A DNA stretch of 64,000 bases from Candidatus Nitrosacidococcus tergens (GTDB taxonomy: Bacteria; Pseudomonadota; Gammaproteobacteria; Nitrosococcales; Nitrosococcaceae). The notes beneath the pieces are model-generated. The model worked only from the letters and a program-made list of their open reading frames with translations, made no database searches and was not told where the DNA came from. How positions within the stretch are numbered: the first letter of the stretch is position 1; each line of letters opens with the position of its first letter. The stretch covers positions 682,001-746,000 of the forward strand of contig NZ_LR778175.1 in assembly GCF_902810445.1 (NCBI RefSeq), read 5' to 3'. A program made the position numbers and the translations under genes. Below, piece after piece: positions 34,518 to 44,279 of the stretch.

Positions 34518-37500
34518 TTAAGATACCGGTACAATTATACTCTTTTGATTTGATGGCTTTTCTGAAAACATCAGATATAGGGTAGGTAACACAATTAGGG
34601 TTAATAAAGTCGCAGAAATTAATCCTCCAATAATTACAATCGCTAGAGGGCGTTGCACTTCAGATCCAATATCAGTAGATAAGGCCATAGGCAATAGTCC
34701 TAACATCGCTAGGCTGGCTGTCATTAATTCAGTACGCAGTCGCTGTAAAGATCCTTCAACTACTGCTTGATAAAGTGTTTTTCCCTTGCTTCGTAACTGC
34801 TCAAAACAAGTTACTAAAACCACGCCATTAAGTACCGCTTGCCCAAATAAGGCAATAAAGCCAATGGCAGCTGAAACTGAAAGAGGGAGTCCCGTAAGAT
34901 AAAGTGCAAAAATTCCACCAATAAGAGCAAAAGGAATATTAGTAATAATCAGTAAAGCATTTTTAAATGAATTAAATGCATTAAATAGTAAGATAAAAAT
35001 AAGTAAAATAGAAAGAGGAATAACAAACATCAGCCGATTCATTGCTCGTTTCTGACTCTCAAATTCACCAGACCATGTAATGGAACAATTTTTAGGTAGA
35101 GTAATAGTTTTAGTGACTTGTTGCTGCATTTCTGAGACAACACTACCCATGTCTCTATCTTGAATAAACACCCCAATTGCAATAACAGGTCGTCCATTTT
35201 CCCGGCTAATATCTATTGCTCCACTAGCAATATGAAAATCAACTACCTCAGAAACAGGGATAGGACCTCCATGGGGAGTATCAATAAGAATATCTTGTAA
35301 TCGAGCAGGAGATCGATCCTCGTCTTTAAGGCGTACGACTACACTAAAATGGCGTTCACCTTCCCAAAACTCAGTCGCAACTCTACCACCTAAAGCAACT
35401 TCTACTAAATCCTGTAAATCAGAAACATTTAACCCATAATGGGCAGCATCTTCCCGATTTATTTCAATAAGATATTGAGGTAAATCTCCTTTTTGATCAA
35501 TAAATGCTTGAGAGACACCAGATATGTGATTAATGGCATGGAGTACTTGATCTGCTAAATCTTTAAGAATAAATAAATCATCCCCAAACACCTTAATTAC
35601 AATTTGCCCTTTTATTTGAGAAATACTTTCTAGTACATTATCCCGGATAGGTTGAGAAAATGAAGGAGCTATCCCAGGTAGAGTTGCAAGTAATTGATCC
35701 ATCTCCTTAATTAAATCTTTTTTGCTATAGCCTGGTCGCCACTCGGGTTGAGGTTTTAAATTAACTAAATACTCTGTACTGTTTATCAGCTTTGGATCAG
35801 TACCATCATCTGGACGACCTACCTTAGAAATCACGGTATCAACCTCTGTAATATTTTGTAATACAGAACGAATTTTCCTTGCAGCTGCTCGTGCTTCAGA
35901 AACAGAAATACCCGAGGGCAAGGGAATATTAATCCAAATCGTCCCTTCATCTAGCTCCGGAAGAAATTCAGTACCTAATTTTTGGACAATGCCTAGGCTT
36001 GTTAATAAAGAAATAAGTGCAATAAATATAATGGTCTTACTATGATTGAGTGCTTTTAATAATAAGGGTTGGTAAATATTTTTACATTGACTAATTAATT
36101 TATTTTCATGATGAGGTAAGTCCTTGCGTAGAAGGATGTAGCATAATAGAGGCACTAAAGTAAAAGAAAGAATTAAAGCACCGATTAAAGCAGAAGTGAC
36201 TGAATAAGCCATAGGCGAGAAAATACGACCTTCATGACGCTGTAAGGTAAAGATAGGAATATAGGCAGCAATAATAATTAGCATGGAGAACAAGGTAGGA
36301 CGACTTACTTCAGTTACCGCTTCTAATACTTTATTTTTCCGGTCATGATGATTAAGAATCTCTTTATTTTCTCCAAGCTTATGAAAAACGTTCTCAACTA
36401 CAATGACGGCACCATCTACAATAATACCAAAATCCATACCCCCAAGGGATAATAGATTAGCAGGGATACCTACCCAAGTAAGCCCGATGAAAGTAGCCAA
36501 CAAGGAAAGGGGAATGATTATAGCTACAATCGCTGCAGCACGTAAATTTCCAAGGAATAAGAATAAAACTCCAGTAACGAGTAAAGCACCCTCCCTAAGG
36601 TTACCAAACACAGTATGTAGCGTTTTTTGAATTAGCCAAGCTCTATCATAGTAAGGCACTATGGACACACCTCTTGGTAATACTTGTCGATTGAGAAAAT
36701 CTACCTTTTCTTTAATTGCTTTTAGCACAATAGAAGGATTTTCTCCTTTTCGCATCATAATAATCCCAGAAACCAGATCATCGTTTTTTCCTTCTCCCAT
36801 AATTCCCTGCCTTGATGGTCCTTCAATTACTACTTCAGCAATATCTTTTACTAAAATGGGTACACCCTTTTGCTCAGTAATAGCGATATTATTAATATCA
36901 GTGCTAGATTTAAGTAGCCCAATACCTCGCAATAAAAATTGCTGGCTTCCAAGTTCAACAGGTCCACCCCCTCCATTAGCGTTTGCATGCTTAATTGCAC
37001 TAAATAATTCTTTTAAACTGACTTGATAGTCCTGCATCTTTTTTAGATCAGGGTGAACTTGATATTGTTTAATTGGACCACCAATACTTGTAATATCGGC
37101 TACTCCTGGAATTTGTTTTAGCTGGCGTGAAACAACCCAATCTTGTAAGGTACGTAGATCCATAGGACTCATATAATCTGATGCTATTTTATAACGGTAG
37201 ATCTCACCAATCGCAGTAGCAAGAGGAGCCATCTCTGGGCTAATACCGGGGGGCATATCGGTATTCTGTAATCGTTCTAATACTTGTTGGCGAGCAAAGT
37301 AGGGATCTACCTTATCGTCAAAAGTAATCATGAGATAAGATAGACCAAACATAGTATGAGAGAACATCCGAATAGCACCAGGTAACCCAGATAATCCTAT
37401 TTCTAGGGGAATAGTGACTTGTTTTTCAATTTCCTCAGCAGCCTGTCCTGGATATTGGGTGATGACTGAAACTTGCGTGTCTGAAACATCTGGAAATGCT

Positions 37501-37610
37501 TCAATAGGTAAGTTATGAAAAGCAATTAATCCACTACTAATAAATAGTACTAACCCCAACCAAATAAAAAGAGGTTGCTGGAGGGTAAAGGTAACAATAC
37601 TCCGAATCAT
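34518..37610 (-). CDS. czcA: Heavy-metal RND efflux pump, CzcA type
   Basis: The inner-membrane proton antiporter of a tripartite metal exporter, 1030 residues. It has a first membrane helix ('IWLGLVLFISSGLIAF'), two large periplasmic loops and about twelve helices. The helix-4 motif 'DFGIIVDGAVIVVENV' is that of CzcA-like pumps (Zn/Co/Cd/Ni). CusA-like Cu/Ag pumps have a different sequence there. Metal specificity is thus likely divalent, though not proven. It is the last gene of czcC-czcB-czcA, with gaps of 15 and 5 bases. The operon is divergent from a two-component system that probably regulates it. Confidence 0.93.
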   Translation of the reverse strand: MIRSIVTFTLQQPLFIWLGLVLFISSGLIAFHNLPIEAFPDVSDTQVSVITQYPGQAAEEIEKQVTIPLEIGLSGLPGAIRMFSHTMFGLSYLMITFDDKVDPYFARQQVLERLQNTDMPPGISPEMAPLATAIGEIYRYKIASDYMSPMDLRTLQDWVVSRQLKQIPGVADITSIGGPIKQYQVHPDLKKMQDYQVSLKELFSAIKHANANGGGGPVELGSQQFLLRGIGLLKSSTDINNIAITEQKGVPILVKDIAEVVIEGPSRQGIMGEGKNDDLVSGIIMMRKGENPSIVLKAIKEKVDFLNRQVLPRGVSIVPYYDRAWLIQKTLHTVFGNLREGALLVTGVLFLFLGNLRAAAIVAIIIPLSLLATFIGLTWVGIPANLLSLGGMDFGIIVDGAVIVVENVFHKLGENKEILNHHDRKNKVLEAVTEVSRPTLFSMLIIIAAYIPIFTLQRHEGRIFSPMAYSVTSALIGALILSFTLVPLLCYILLRKDLPHHENKLISQCKNIYQPLLLKALNHSKTIIFIALISLLTSLGIVQKLGTEFLPELDEGTIWINIPLPSGISVSEARAAARKIRSVLQNITEVDTVISKVGRPDDGTDPKLINSTEYLVNLKPQPEWRPGYSKKDLIKEMDQLLATLPGIAPSFSQPIRDNVLESISQIKGQIVIKVFGDDLFILKDLADQVLHAINHISGVSQAFIDQKGDLPQYLIEINREDAAHYGLNVSDLQDLVEVALGGRVATEFWEGERHFSVVVRLKDEDRSPARLQDILIDTPHGGPIPVSEVVDFHIASGAIDISRENGRPVIAIGVFIQDRDMGSVVSEMQQQVTKTITLPKNCSITWSGEFESQKRAMNRLMFVIPLSILLIFILLFNAFNSFKNALLIITNIPFALIGGIFALYLTGLPLSVSAAIGFIALFGQAVLNGVVLVTCFEQLRSKGKTLYQAVVEGSLQRLRTELMTASLAMLGLLPMALSTDIGSEVQRPLAIVIIGGLISATLLTLIVLPTLYLMFSEKPSNQKSIIVPVS

Positions 37611-37615
37611 AGTAG

Positions 37616-38728
37616 CTAGCCTTCAGATTGAAAAAGATGATTTAGATAAATCGCTTCCTCAGAAACTACTCTATCTCCTACTTGTAACCCAGAGAGGATA
37701 GGAGTCATTCCTTGATTTTCTGTACCAATTTCTACTTGACGGCGAATGTACTGTCCTTTCCCTATACTAATAAACACGTAAAATTTATCTTTATCTAGAA
37801 CAACCGCCTTAGTTATAACCGTAGGATTAGATTGTGTATGAATGGGTATTTGAGCAGTCACGTACATTTGTGCTTTTAATTTTCGATCTGGGTTAGGAAT
37901 TTTAGCGAGTACTTTGACAGTGCGAGTGGTAGAATCTACAAAATCGGAAATATAGATAACTTCCCCTAAGAAACGAGACTTAGGGTAGGATTTACTTGTA
38001 ACTATGAGCTGCTTGCTTGGTGCTAAATAAGGCAAATTCTCTTCAGTAGCATCCAGCTGTGCCCATAGGGAAGTGGGGTTAGTCACTATAAACAAAGGTT
38101 GATCCCCTTGGTTAGGATTGAGTTGCTGACCAGGATTAATTGATCTTTGTACTATGGTTCCCGCTAAAGGGCTTTTAAGATAAAACCACTTAGTAGAGTG
38201 AAGGGGATTCCCATAAGGGTTGAGCAGGGATTCTATGTACTTTAAGTTAGTTTTTGCATCGGTATAACTTGCTTGAGCTTCTTCCAGCTCTTTGCGAGCG
38301 ACAATACCATGTTCATAGAGCTCTTGCTGTCTTGCAAGTCTCTTTTTCGTAAACATCATATTGCTTGCTGCTTTACGGTATTCTGCTTGTAGCGTATCAA
38401 AATCTGGGGACTGGATTGCAGCAAGCGGTTGACCAGCTTCAACCTGTTGCCCTATATTTACAATAACTTCGATAACTCGACCATCTAAAGGACTGAATAT
38501 TTTTACGGTTTCATCTTCATTCCATAATAATCGCCCAGATATTTTTAAGGTATGTTGTGCATATTTCTGCACTGTAACTACGGATAATTCAGGGGAATCT
38601 TGTAGAAAAGTAATTTGATTTCCTTGTATCTTTAAGATAGGCGCACTTTGCTGCTGATTAGTGTTATCACTGCAGCTTGCTAGAGTGATAATTATGGACA
38701 ATAATAGGTAAGTAGGGTTTTTACTCAT
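37616..38728 (-). CDS. czcB: RND periplasmic adaptor, CzcB type (lipoprotein)
   Basis: The membrane-fusion protein that joins the pump to the outer-membrane channel, 370 residues. The N-terminus 'MSKNPTYLLLSIIITLASCS' has a lipobox (LASC), so it is probably anchored by lipid. The half-lipoyl motifs flank a hairpin: 'VEVIVNIGQQVEAGQPLAAI'-type before and 'KSPLAGTIVQRSINPGQQLN' after a coiled-coil of about 60 residues. The beta-barrel ('LWAQLDATEENLPYL') and the membrane-proximal end follow. There is no His-rich or CxxC metal-binding extension as in some CzcB proteins. Confidence 0.92.
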   Translation of the reverse strand: MSKNPTYLLLSIIITLASCSDNTNQQQSAPILKIQGNQITFLQDSPELSVVTVQKYAQHTLKISGRLLWNEDETVKIFSPLDGRVIEVIVNIGQQVEAGQPLAAIQSPDFDTLQAEYRKAASNMMFTKKRLARQQELYEHGIVARKELEEAQASYTDAKTNLKYIESLLNPYGNPLHSTKWFYLKSPLAGTIVQRSINPGQQLNPNQGDQPLFIVTNPTSLWAQLDATEENLPYLAPSKQLIVTSKSYPKSRFLGEVIYISDFVDSTTRTVKVLAKIPNPDRKLKAQMYVTAQIPIHTQSNPTVITKAVVLDKDKFYVFISIGKGQYIRRQVEIGTENQGMTPILSGLQVGDRVVSEEAIYLNHLFQSEG

Positions 38729-38743
38729 AATATTTAGCAGTAC

Positions 38744-40027
38744 TCACAAAGCACTTTCTTCTCCTAATGCACTTAATAAATCCGCATAAGCAAAGCCACG
38801 ATTAGCAAGCGTTGTATAGTATTCCAGCATCTTTATCTTATAATTCCGTTTTGCCTCTATTAAATCTATAATATCTACACTACCGTGGTTATAAGCGAAC
38901 TCAGCTGATTCTTGTACCTCATCAATGCGATTGAGTACATCTTGCTGATACCTATTCATCACCATAGTTGATGAATTCCAAGCAGCTACTGCACTGATAA
39001 TTTCTGTTTTTAATTTTTGTTTAATTTGTTGAATTTCTAGCTCTAAGCTATTTAACTCCACTGAGGCTTTATCAATTTCCCCTTTATGTTGATAAAAAAT
39101 AGGCAATGGAACACTTACACCAACGATTCCACTTTCTAATACAATGTTTCCAAAATCTCTGGTATAACCAGCATTCAAAGTGATATCTGGAATTTTCAAA
39201 CGATGGGCTAAAGTAAGATTTTTGCTGGCTTGTTCGACTCGTAATTGAGCTGACTTTATATCTGGTCTTTGGGAAAAGGCATGCTGAGTTAATAACTCTA
39301 TATCATCTAATGGGTAGCTAAATTCTTTAATTTTTAGCCACTGATCTGCTACTTTAATATTATCTGCACCTTCTGGCCATGCTAGAATCTTTGCAAGCTC
39401 AGCACGCTCCTGAGTCAAATGGGCTAAAGCACTATCTAAATCTGATTGAGCGTTTAGGGCTTCTACCTCAATACGAGTAAGATCTCGCTTTGCGATATCT
39501 CCTACTTTAAATCTTAGTTTATTTGCCTGTAAGATTTCTTGATAATCTTCAGCCGTTGCTTGAGCAATAGCCACTGATTTTTGTGCAAGTAGCAATGAAT
39601 AGAATTGATGGCGTACCACATTACTCAGTACTCGAATAGTATCTTGAAGATCGCTGATAGCTGCTTCTGTCCCTAATTGACTTCTTTCCATCCGTAGCTT
39701 TCGTTTTCCTCCTAATTCAATCAATTGCTCTATGCTCACATAAGTAGAAGGAGAAGCATTACCTGGGTAACGAAATGCAATTTCATTGGACTCCAAGGTA
39801 AGTACTGGGTTAGGGATAGCTGCAGCAATGATTTCTTCTGCCTTTGCTCGGCTAATAGCATATTTTCCAGCAATAATATCTAAGTTCCGCTGATAGAATA
39901 GGGCAATAGCTTGTTGTTCAGTCAATGTTATTCCTTGAGCTGGAAAAATTGATATGACCCATAATATTTGACAAGCAAAGCGTATAAAAAAGAAAAGTGT
40001 AAGTTGGTTTTTAGAAAAAACTAACAT
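38744..40027 (-). CDS. czcC: Outer-membrane channel, CzcC type
   Basis: The TolC-family channel of the tripartite pump, 427 residues. Signal-like N-terminus 'FFIRFACQILWVISIFPAQG', then two OEP repeats ('LTEQQAIALFYQRNLDIIAG', 'AAIPNPVLTLESNEI', later 'ITLNAGYTRDFGN' and 'VPLPIFYQHKGEIDKA'). First gene of the operon; start ATG 40027 lies 90 bases from the divergent regulator start. Confidence 0.9.
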   Translation of the reverse strand: MLVFSKNQLTLFFFIRFACQILWVISIFPAQGITLTEQQAIALFYQRNLDIIAGKYAISRAKAEEIIAAAIPNPVLTLESNEIAFRYPGNASPSTYVSIEQLIELGGKRKLRMERSQLGTEAAISDLQDTIRVLSNVVRHQFYSLLLAQKSVAIAQATAEDYQEILQANKLRFKVGDIAKRDLTRIEVEALNAQSDLDSALAHLTQERAELAKILAWPEGADNIKVADQWLKIKEFSYPLDDIELLTQHAFSQRPDIKSAQLRVEQASKNLTLAHRLKIPDITLNAGYTRDFGNIVLESGIVGVSVPLPIFYQHKGEIDKASVELNSLELEIQQIKQKLKTEIISAVAAWNSSTMVMNRYQQDVLNRIDEVQESAEFAYNHGSVDIIDLIEAKRNYKIKMLEYYTTLANRGFAYADLLSALGEESAL

Positions 40028-40086
40028 TTAACTAAATTACTCCAAGCTCCAAGTACAAAAACAATTTTTTACTATGCTAATCAGTG

Positions 40087-40106
40087 AACCTTTCAAAAAC
40101 CTTTCA
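40087..40106 (+). promoter_or_regulatory. Likely operator: 9-bp direct repeat at 11-bp pitch
   Basis: AACCTTTCA occurs at 40087-40095 and again at 40098-40106, exactly one helical turn apart, in the 90-base gap between czcC and the OmpR-type regulator gene. Tandem half-sites at this pitch are the usual binding pattern of OmpR/PhoB-family dimers. It could control both directions. It lies 12-31 bases before the regulator ATG, so it may also overlap that promoter. Confidence 0.6.
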
Positions 40107-40117
40107 GTTTTTTATAA

Positions 40118-40804
40118 ATGAAAATTCTACTGGCTGAGGACGATGTCACACTCGCTGATGGGTTAACTCAAGCTTTAAGCCAAGTTGGATATGAGGTGAT
40201 TAATGCAATGACCGGTACTTATGCAGATACGGCTTTGTATACCCAAGAATTTGATTTAGTTATTCTTGACTTAAATCTACCTGGACTAAGTGGTAATGAG
40301 GTTATTAAAAATTTAAGAGGAAGGAAAAATGCAGTACCTGTTTTAGTGCTTACTGCTCGAAATGGATTAGATGATCGGATTAATAGTCTTGAATATGGGG
40401 CTGACGATTATATGAGTAAACCCTTTGAGCTAAAAGAATTAGAAGTACGAATTCGTGCGCTTATTCGACGTAGCTACGGTGGTTTTCATCACATCACTAT
40501 AGGCAATCTTACTTTAGATATTCAAACTCGCCAGATATATGTTAATGGTAAAGTCGAGAGTTTTTCCTCTCGAGAATATGCTGTCCTTGAAATTCTGTTT
40601 CTTCACCTAGGTAAAGTGGTTAGTAAAGACAAAATCGCTCAAAGGCTCTCTATACATGGAGAGATACTAGGAGATAATGCCATTGAAGTTTATATTCATC
40701 GATTACGGAAAAGATTGGCGCTTTGGGGAATTAATATTCGTACTTTACGAGGGCTAGGCTATTTACTAGAAAAAGATTCAAATGACACAAATCCGAAGTC
40801 TTAA
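40118..40804 (+). CDS. OmpR-family response regulator (metal-pump linked)
   Basis: A 228-residue regulator with an intact receiver: acidic pair Asp8/Asp9 in 'LLAEDDVTLADG', phospho-acceptor Asp51 in 'VILDLNLPGLSG', Thr in 'LVLTARNG' and Lys in 'DYMSKPFELKEL'. The C-terminal winged helix is complete ('SFSSREYAVLEILFLHLGKV', 'IEVYIHRLRKRLALWGINI'). Its gene overlaps the sensor kinase gene by 23 bases and is divergent from czcCBA. It most likely activates the pump in response to metal; this is inference from position. Confidence 0.93.
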   Translation: MKILLAEDDVTLADGLTQALSQVGYEVINAMTGTYADTALYTQEFDLVILDLNLPGLSGNEVIKNLRGRKNAVPVLVLTARNGLDDRINSLEYGADDYMSKPFELKELEVRIRALIRRSYGGFHHITIGNLTLDIQTRQIYVNGKVESFSSREYAVLEILFLHLGKVVSKDKIAQRLSIHGEILGDNAIEVYIHRLRKRLALWGINIRTLRGLGYLLEKDSNDTNPKS

Positions 40805-42158
40805 ATTACGACTACTCTTGCACTTAATTCTTCCACTAACTTCTCTCGTTATTATTAATAGCTTTATTTCCTATTACGTTACACTATACTATGTCAATAG
40901 TACTTATGATGACTGGTTACTGGATTCGGCTGCTTCTCTTGCTCAAGAAATTAAATCTCAAGAAGGAAAAGTAGCGTTCAATATACCCCCTGCGGCTCTT
41001 AGAATTTTTCAATGGGATAATATAGATCAAACCTTTTTTGAAATAGAATCTCAACAACTTGGATTTATTGCTGGAGATCAATTTACCTCTATTATTTCCA
41101 ATAAAGATTTTAGTTTAGCTACTCCTATTTATTTTGACGGTGAGATCCATCATAAAAAAATAAGGGGTGTGACCATCCTTACTTCTCCTAAAGATACTTC
41201 AGATAAAGTTTTAGTGATGGTAGCTGAAACATTAAATAAGCGAAAAAATACAGTTAAGCATATTATCTTTGCCGTAATTATCCCTGAAGTACTGCTTATT
41301 TTCATTATTAGCTTTTACATGCAATTTGAAATTAAGCGAGGTCTCATACCATTATATACCCTAGCACAAGAACTCTCTCAACGCTCTCCACAAGATTTAA
41401 CATCTATCTCTGACGTTCATGTCCCCTCTGAAATACGTATAGTTATTCATACTATGAATAATTTATTAGCAAAATTAATGAAAACTATAGCTCTGCAAAA
41501 AGCATTTATTGAAAATGCTGCACATCAATTACGTACTCCTCTTTCTGGGCTTAAGGTCCAAGCTGAAAGAGCTTTACGGCTTAATAATCTAGAAGAAATG
41601 AAACCAGCACTTATACAAATTAAAAGCAGTGCAGATCAGATGAATCACTTAAACAGTCAATTATTGATACTTGCTCAATCTGAGACAGCTAAGGAAAGTA
41701 GCAACAAATTTTTACCTGTAGATTTAAACCATTTTATTAGAGAAACTTGTATCGAATGGGTACCCTATGCGCTGAAACATAACATAGAATTAAGTTTTGA
41801 TAGCCCATCTAGTCCTATCCTGATTCAAGGGAGAGAGACATTACTTCGTGAACTATTAAATAATCTTATAGACAATGCAATTCGTTATAGTAACTCACAA
41901 GGCAGAGTGTGGGTTACATTAAAAAACACATCTCAACCCTCGCTTATCATAGAAGATGAAGGTTATGGAATTCCAAGAGCAGAGCTTGATAAAGTGTTTG
42001 ATCGATTTTACCGTATCTCAAGAGCCCAAAAAGAAGGCTGTGGTTTAGGGCTTGCTATTGTTAAAGAAATTGCTGATTTACATCACATAAAAATTAGAAT
42101 TGAACAAGGAAAAAATAGCAAGGGAACAGAGGTTACCCTAATTTTTAATTCGCTTTAG
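40782..42158 (+). CDS. Sensor histidine kinase (metal-pump linked)
   Basis: A 458-residue inner-membrane sensor with two helices ('LRLLLHLILPLTSLVIINSF' and 'IIFAVIIPEVLLIFIISFYM') around a periplasmic domain of about 130 residues, then a linker. The kinase core has the H-box 'FIENAAHQLRTPLSGLKVQA' (phospho-His), the N-box 'LLRELLNNLIDNAIRYSN', and the G-boxes 'IEDEGYGIP' and 'GCGLGLAIVKEIA'. The type resembles TctE/QseC. The periplasmic part lacks an obvious His/Cys metal cluster, so the ligand is not shown. Its stop is 5 bases before the convergent acyltransferase stop. Confidence 0.92.
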   Translation: MTQIRSLKLRLLLHLILPLTSLVIINSFISYYVTLYYVNSTYDDWLLDSAASLAQEIKSQEGKVAFNIPPAALRIFQWDNIDQTFFEIESQQLGFIAGDQFTSIISNKDFSLATPIYFDGEIHHKKIRGVTILTSPKDTSDKVLVMVAETLNKRKNTVKHIIFAVIIPEVLLIFIISFYMQFEIKRGLIPLYTLAQELSQRSPQDLTSISDVHVPSEIRIVIHTMNNLLAKLMKTIALQKAFIENAAHQLRTPLSGLKVQAERALRLNNLEEMKPALIQIKSSADQMNHLNSQLLILAQSETAKESSNKFLPVDLNHFIRETCIEWVPYALKHNIELSFDSPSSPILIQGRETLLRELLNNLIDNAIRYSNSQGRVWVTLKNTSQPSLIIEDEGYGIPRAELDKVFDRFYRISRAQKEGCGLGLAIVKEIADLHHIKIRIEQGKNSKGTEVTLIFNSL

Positions 42159-42162
42159 AGGG

Positions 42163-44211
42163 CTAGTTAATCTTCAAAATATTATTTAGTTTTTCTTTGA
42201 GTAGCGGATAAACCAGCATGCTACCAGCAGTAGTTAAATGATGACTATCATAATATAAAAATTCTCCATCCTTGTCCCAGGGACAGGTTTTAGAATTACA
42301 AAGCACTTTATCTATATTTAGAATATAGGTGTTTGGATAATGGGTAGCTATTTTTTCTAAAATCCCATTTATAGTAGCCTGGTTTTTAATATGATTTTGA
42401 ATGCTCACGGCACTTTGATTTAATCTCTGCTCTAAGTGTTGTTGATTATTTCTGCTATAAAAGCGCAAGAGATGGATTGGCACAGTTGGTTCCATTTGCT
42501 GAGGATTATCTTCTAAAAGTAATACTGGAATATCTAAAGAATTATAATAAGATAAGGTTTTCTCTAGGCCGTAGGTGAAAGCAGGTATTCCTTGTAAACT
42601 ACTATTATCAATGCTGATTATATTATCAATGCTGATTAATTGGTATCTTTTGTTGGGTTGTGTAGTTAATTTTCCTATATAACGTGTCCAATTAGCAACT
42701 AACACTACCATTGATATTTTTTTGCTTTTGGCTATTGTCGCCTCTTTCTCTATTATACTCATGCAACTTAGGTTATGAGACACAGTTATTACTTTCAATC
42801 TTAATAAAGGTAAACAACTACTCTCACTAGCATGTATAATTTGTACATGATTTTCTTTGCCGTAGCGATTAAAAGCAGGGATCATACTTTGAGCATGGCT
42901 ATCCCCATAGGTTATAATCCAAATACCCGACTGAGTATCTCCTAGCTCACAAAACCACTGCTCTGGATGGGTAGGTTTCTTATAAAAATCATGACATTTT
43001 TTTGCTATTGGGCTTAGTGCAAGTGTTTGAATATATTGTTCTGCTTTATCATCAAAGATTTTAAAAGGTCGATAGGGTATTCCTTCCTGTTGGAAAATCA
43101 CTAATCCATCTAGCCCAATAATAATGACAGCACTAAGTAGCACAAGGGCAGATTTTCCTTTCGCTGTACTGCGAATAGGTTTTTCTAAGTATTTATATGT
43201 CAACCATGCTAAAAGAAAAGAGAGTAAAGGAGCGGCAACCTTTAATTCATGGCGATAAAAATCATTACCTCTAATATCCCCTATAATCACAAGGGAAAAA
43301 GACCATAACGCCCAATGCCATAAATATAAGGGATAGCTAATGAGTCCTATCCAAATAGCAATAGGTGAAGAGAACACATAGCGATTGATAAAACTATTGG
43401 ATCCTGCATTAAGTAATAGTACCGTACCTAAGACAGGCAATACTGCCCACACTCCAGGAAAGCGATATTCTGGATGAATCGTAAAAAATCCAACAATAAT
43501 TAACCCTAACCCTAACCAAGATTGTAGAGAGGAATACTTAGAAAAAAAAGACTGTCGGTAGTGATGAATTGAGGCAAGATAAGCACCTGCCATCAATTCC
43601 CAAGCTCGAGTTATAGGAAAATAGAAATCGATGACTTTATCCTGATGAGCATACCAAAGGTTAATAAGAAAAGAGAGACTAATAATAAAAATGATAGATC
43701 GAGTAATTGACCAACCATAGTGAAGAATCACCCAAAGCATTAAAGGCCAGAAGATATAAAATTGCTCTTCAACAGCCAAGCTCCATAAATGAAGCAAAGG
43801 TTTTTGTATGGAGGAGAGATCAAAGTAGCCCGATTCGCTCCAGAGTATGAAGTTTTGAATAAAACCTGCACTGGCAGCAATATGTTGGCTTAGTGTTTTA
43901 TACTCGTTTCCAAAAAGAAAGATCCAGCCTATGATAAGAGAGAAAAGAAGGATAATAATTAGGGCGGGGAAGATTCTTCTGACACGTCGTTGATAGAACT
44001 GAACGATGCTAAAGCGGTGGGCTTCAAAGTCTTTGATGAGAATACCAGTAATGAGATAGCCACTGATAACAAAGAAAATATCTACGCCAATGAAACCTCC
44101 AGTTAAAAGATCTTTGGCGTATTCATAGTGGTAGGCAATCACTGCTAATACCGCTAAGGCTCTTAGCCCATCAATATCCGGACGGTATGCATACTTATGG
44201 ATGGTATTCAT
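42163..44211 (-). CDS. OafA/YrhL-type acyltransferase with SGNH domain
   Basis: An inner-membrane O-acyltransferase of 682 residues that would acetylate a surface polysaccharide or peptidoglycan sugar. The N-terminal acyltransferase-3 domain (about 1-350, ten or more helices) has 'YRPDIDGLRALAVLAVIAYH', 'FFVISGYLITGILI' and 'YQRRVRRIFPAL'. The C-terminal periplasmic SGNH domain has the Ser in 'ITYGDSHAQSMIP' and the Asp-His in 'YYDSHHLTTAG'. A perfect 18-base tandem duplication at 42603-42638 gives 'ISIDNIISIDN' in a loop of the SGNH part. A degraded copy of its C-terminus lies at 57182-57322. Confidence 0.92.
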   Translation of the reverse strand: MNTIHKYAYRPDIDGLRALAVLAVIAYHYEYAKDLLTGGFIGVDIFFVISGYLITGILIKDFEAHRFSIVQFYQRRVRRIFPALIIILLFSLIIGWIFLFGNEYKTLSQHIAASAGFIQNFILWSESGYFDLSSIQKPLLHLWSLAVEEQFYIFWPLMLWVILHYGWSITRSIIFIISLSFLINLWYAHQDKVIDFYFPITRAWELMAGAYLASIHHYRQSFFSKYSSLQSWLGLGLIIVGFFTIHPEYRFPGVWAVLPVLGTVLLLNAGSNSFINRYVFSSPIAIWIGLISYPLYLWHWALWSFSLVIIGDIRGNDFYRHELKVAAPLLSFLLAWLTYKYLEKPIRSTAKGKSALVLLSAVIIIGLDGLVIFQQEGIPYRPFKIFDDKAEQYIQTLALSPIAKKCHDFYKKPTHPEQWFCELGDTQSGIWIITYGDSHAQSMIPAFNRYGKENHVQIIHASESSCLPLLRLKVITVSHNLSCMSIIEKEATIAKSKKISMVVLVANWTRYIGKLTTQPNKRYQLISIDNIISIDNSSLQGIPAFTYGLEKTLSYYNSLDIPVLLLEDNPQQMEPTVPIHLLRFYSRNNQQHLEQRLNQSAVSIQNHIKNQATINGILEKIATHYPNTYILNIDKVLCNSKTCPWDKDGEFLYYDSHHLTTAGSMLVYPLLKEKLNNILKIN

Positions 44212-44279
44212 CTCTTTTTTATTATGGGTAAGAGACTTTTTTAGCTGTAGTTTTTTGCTATTTCTTCTTTTCTATAGGT

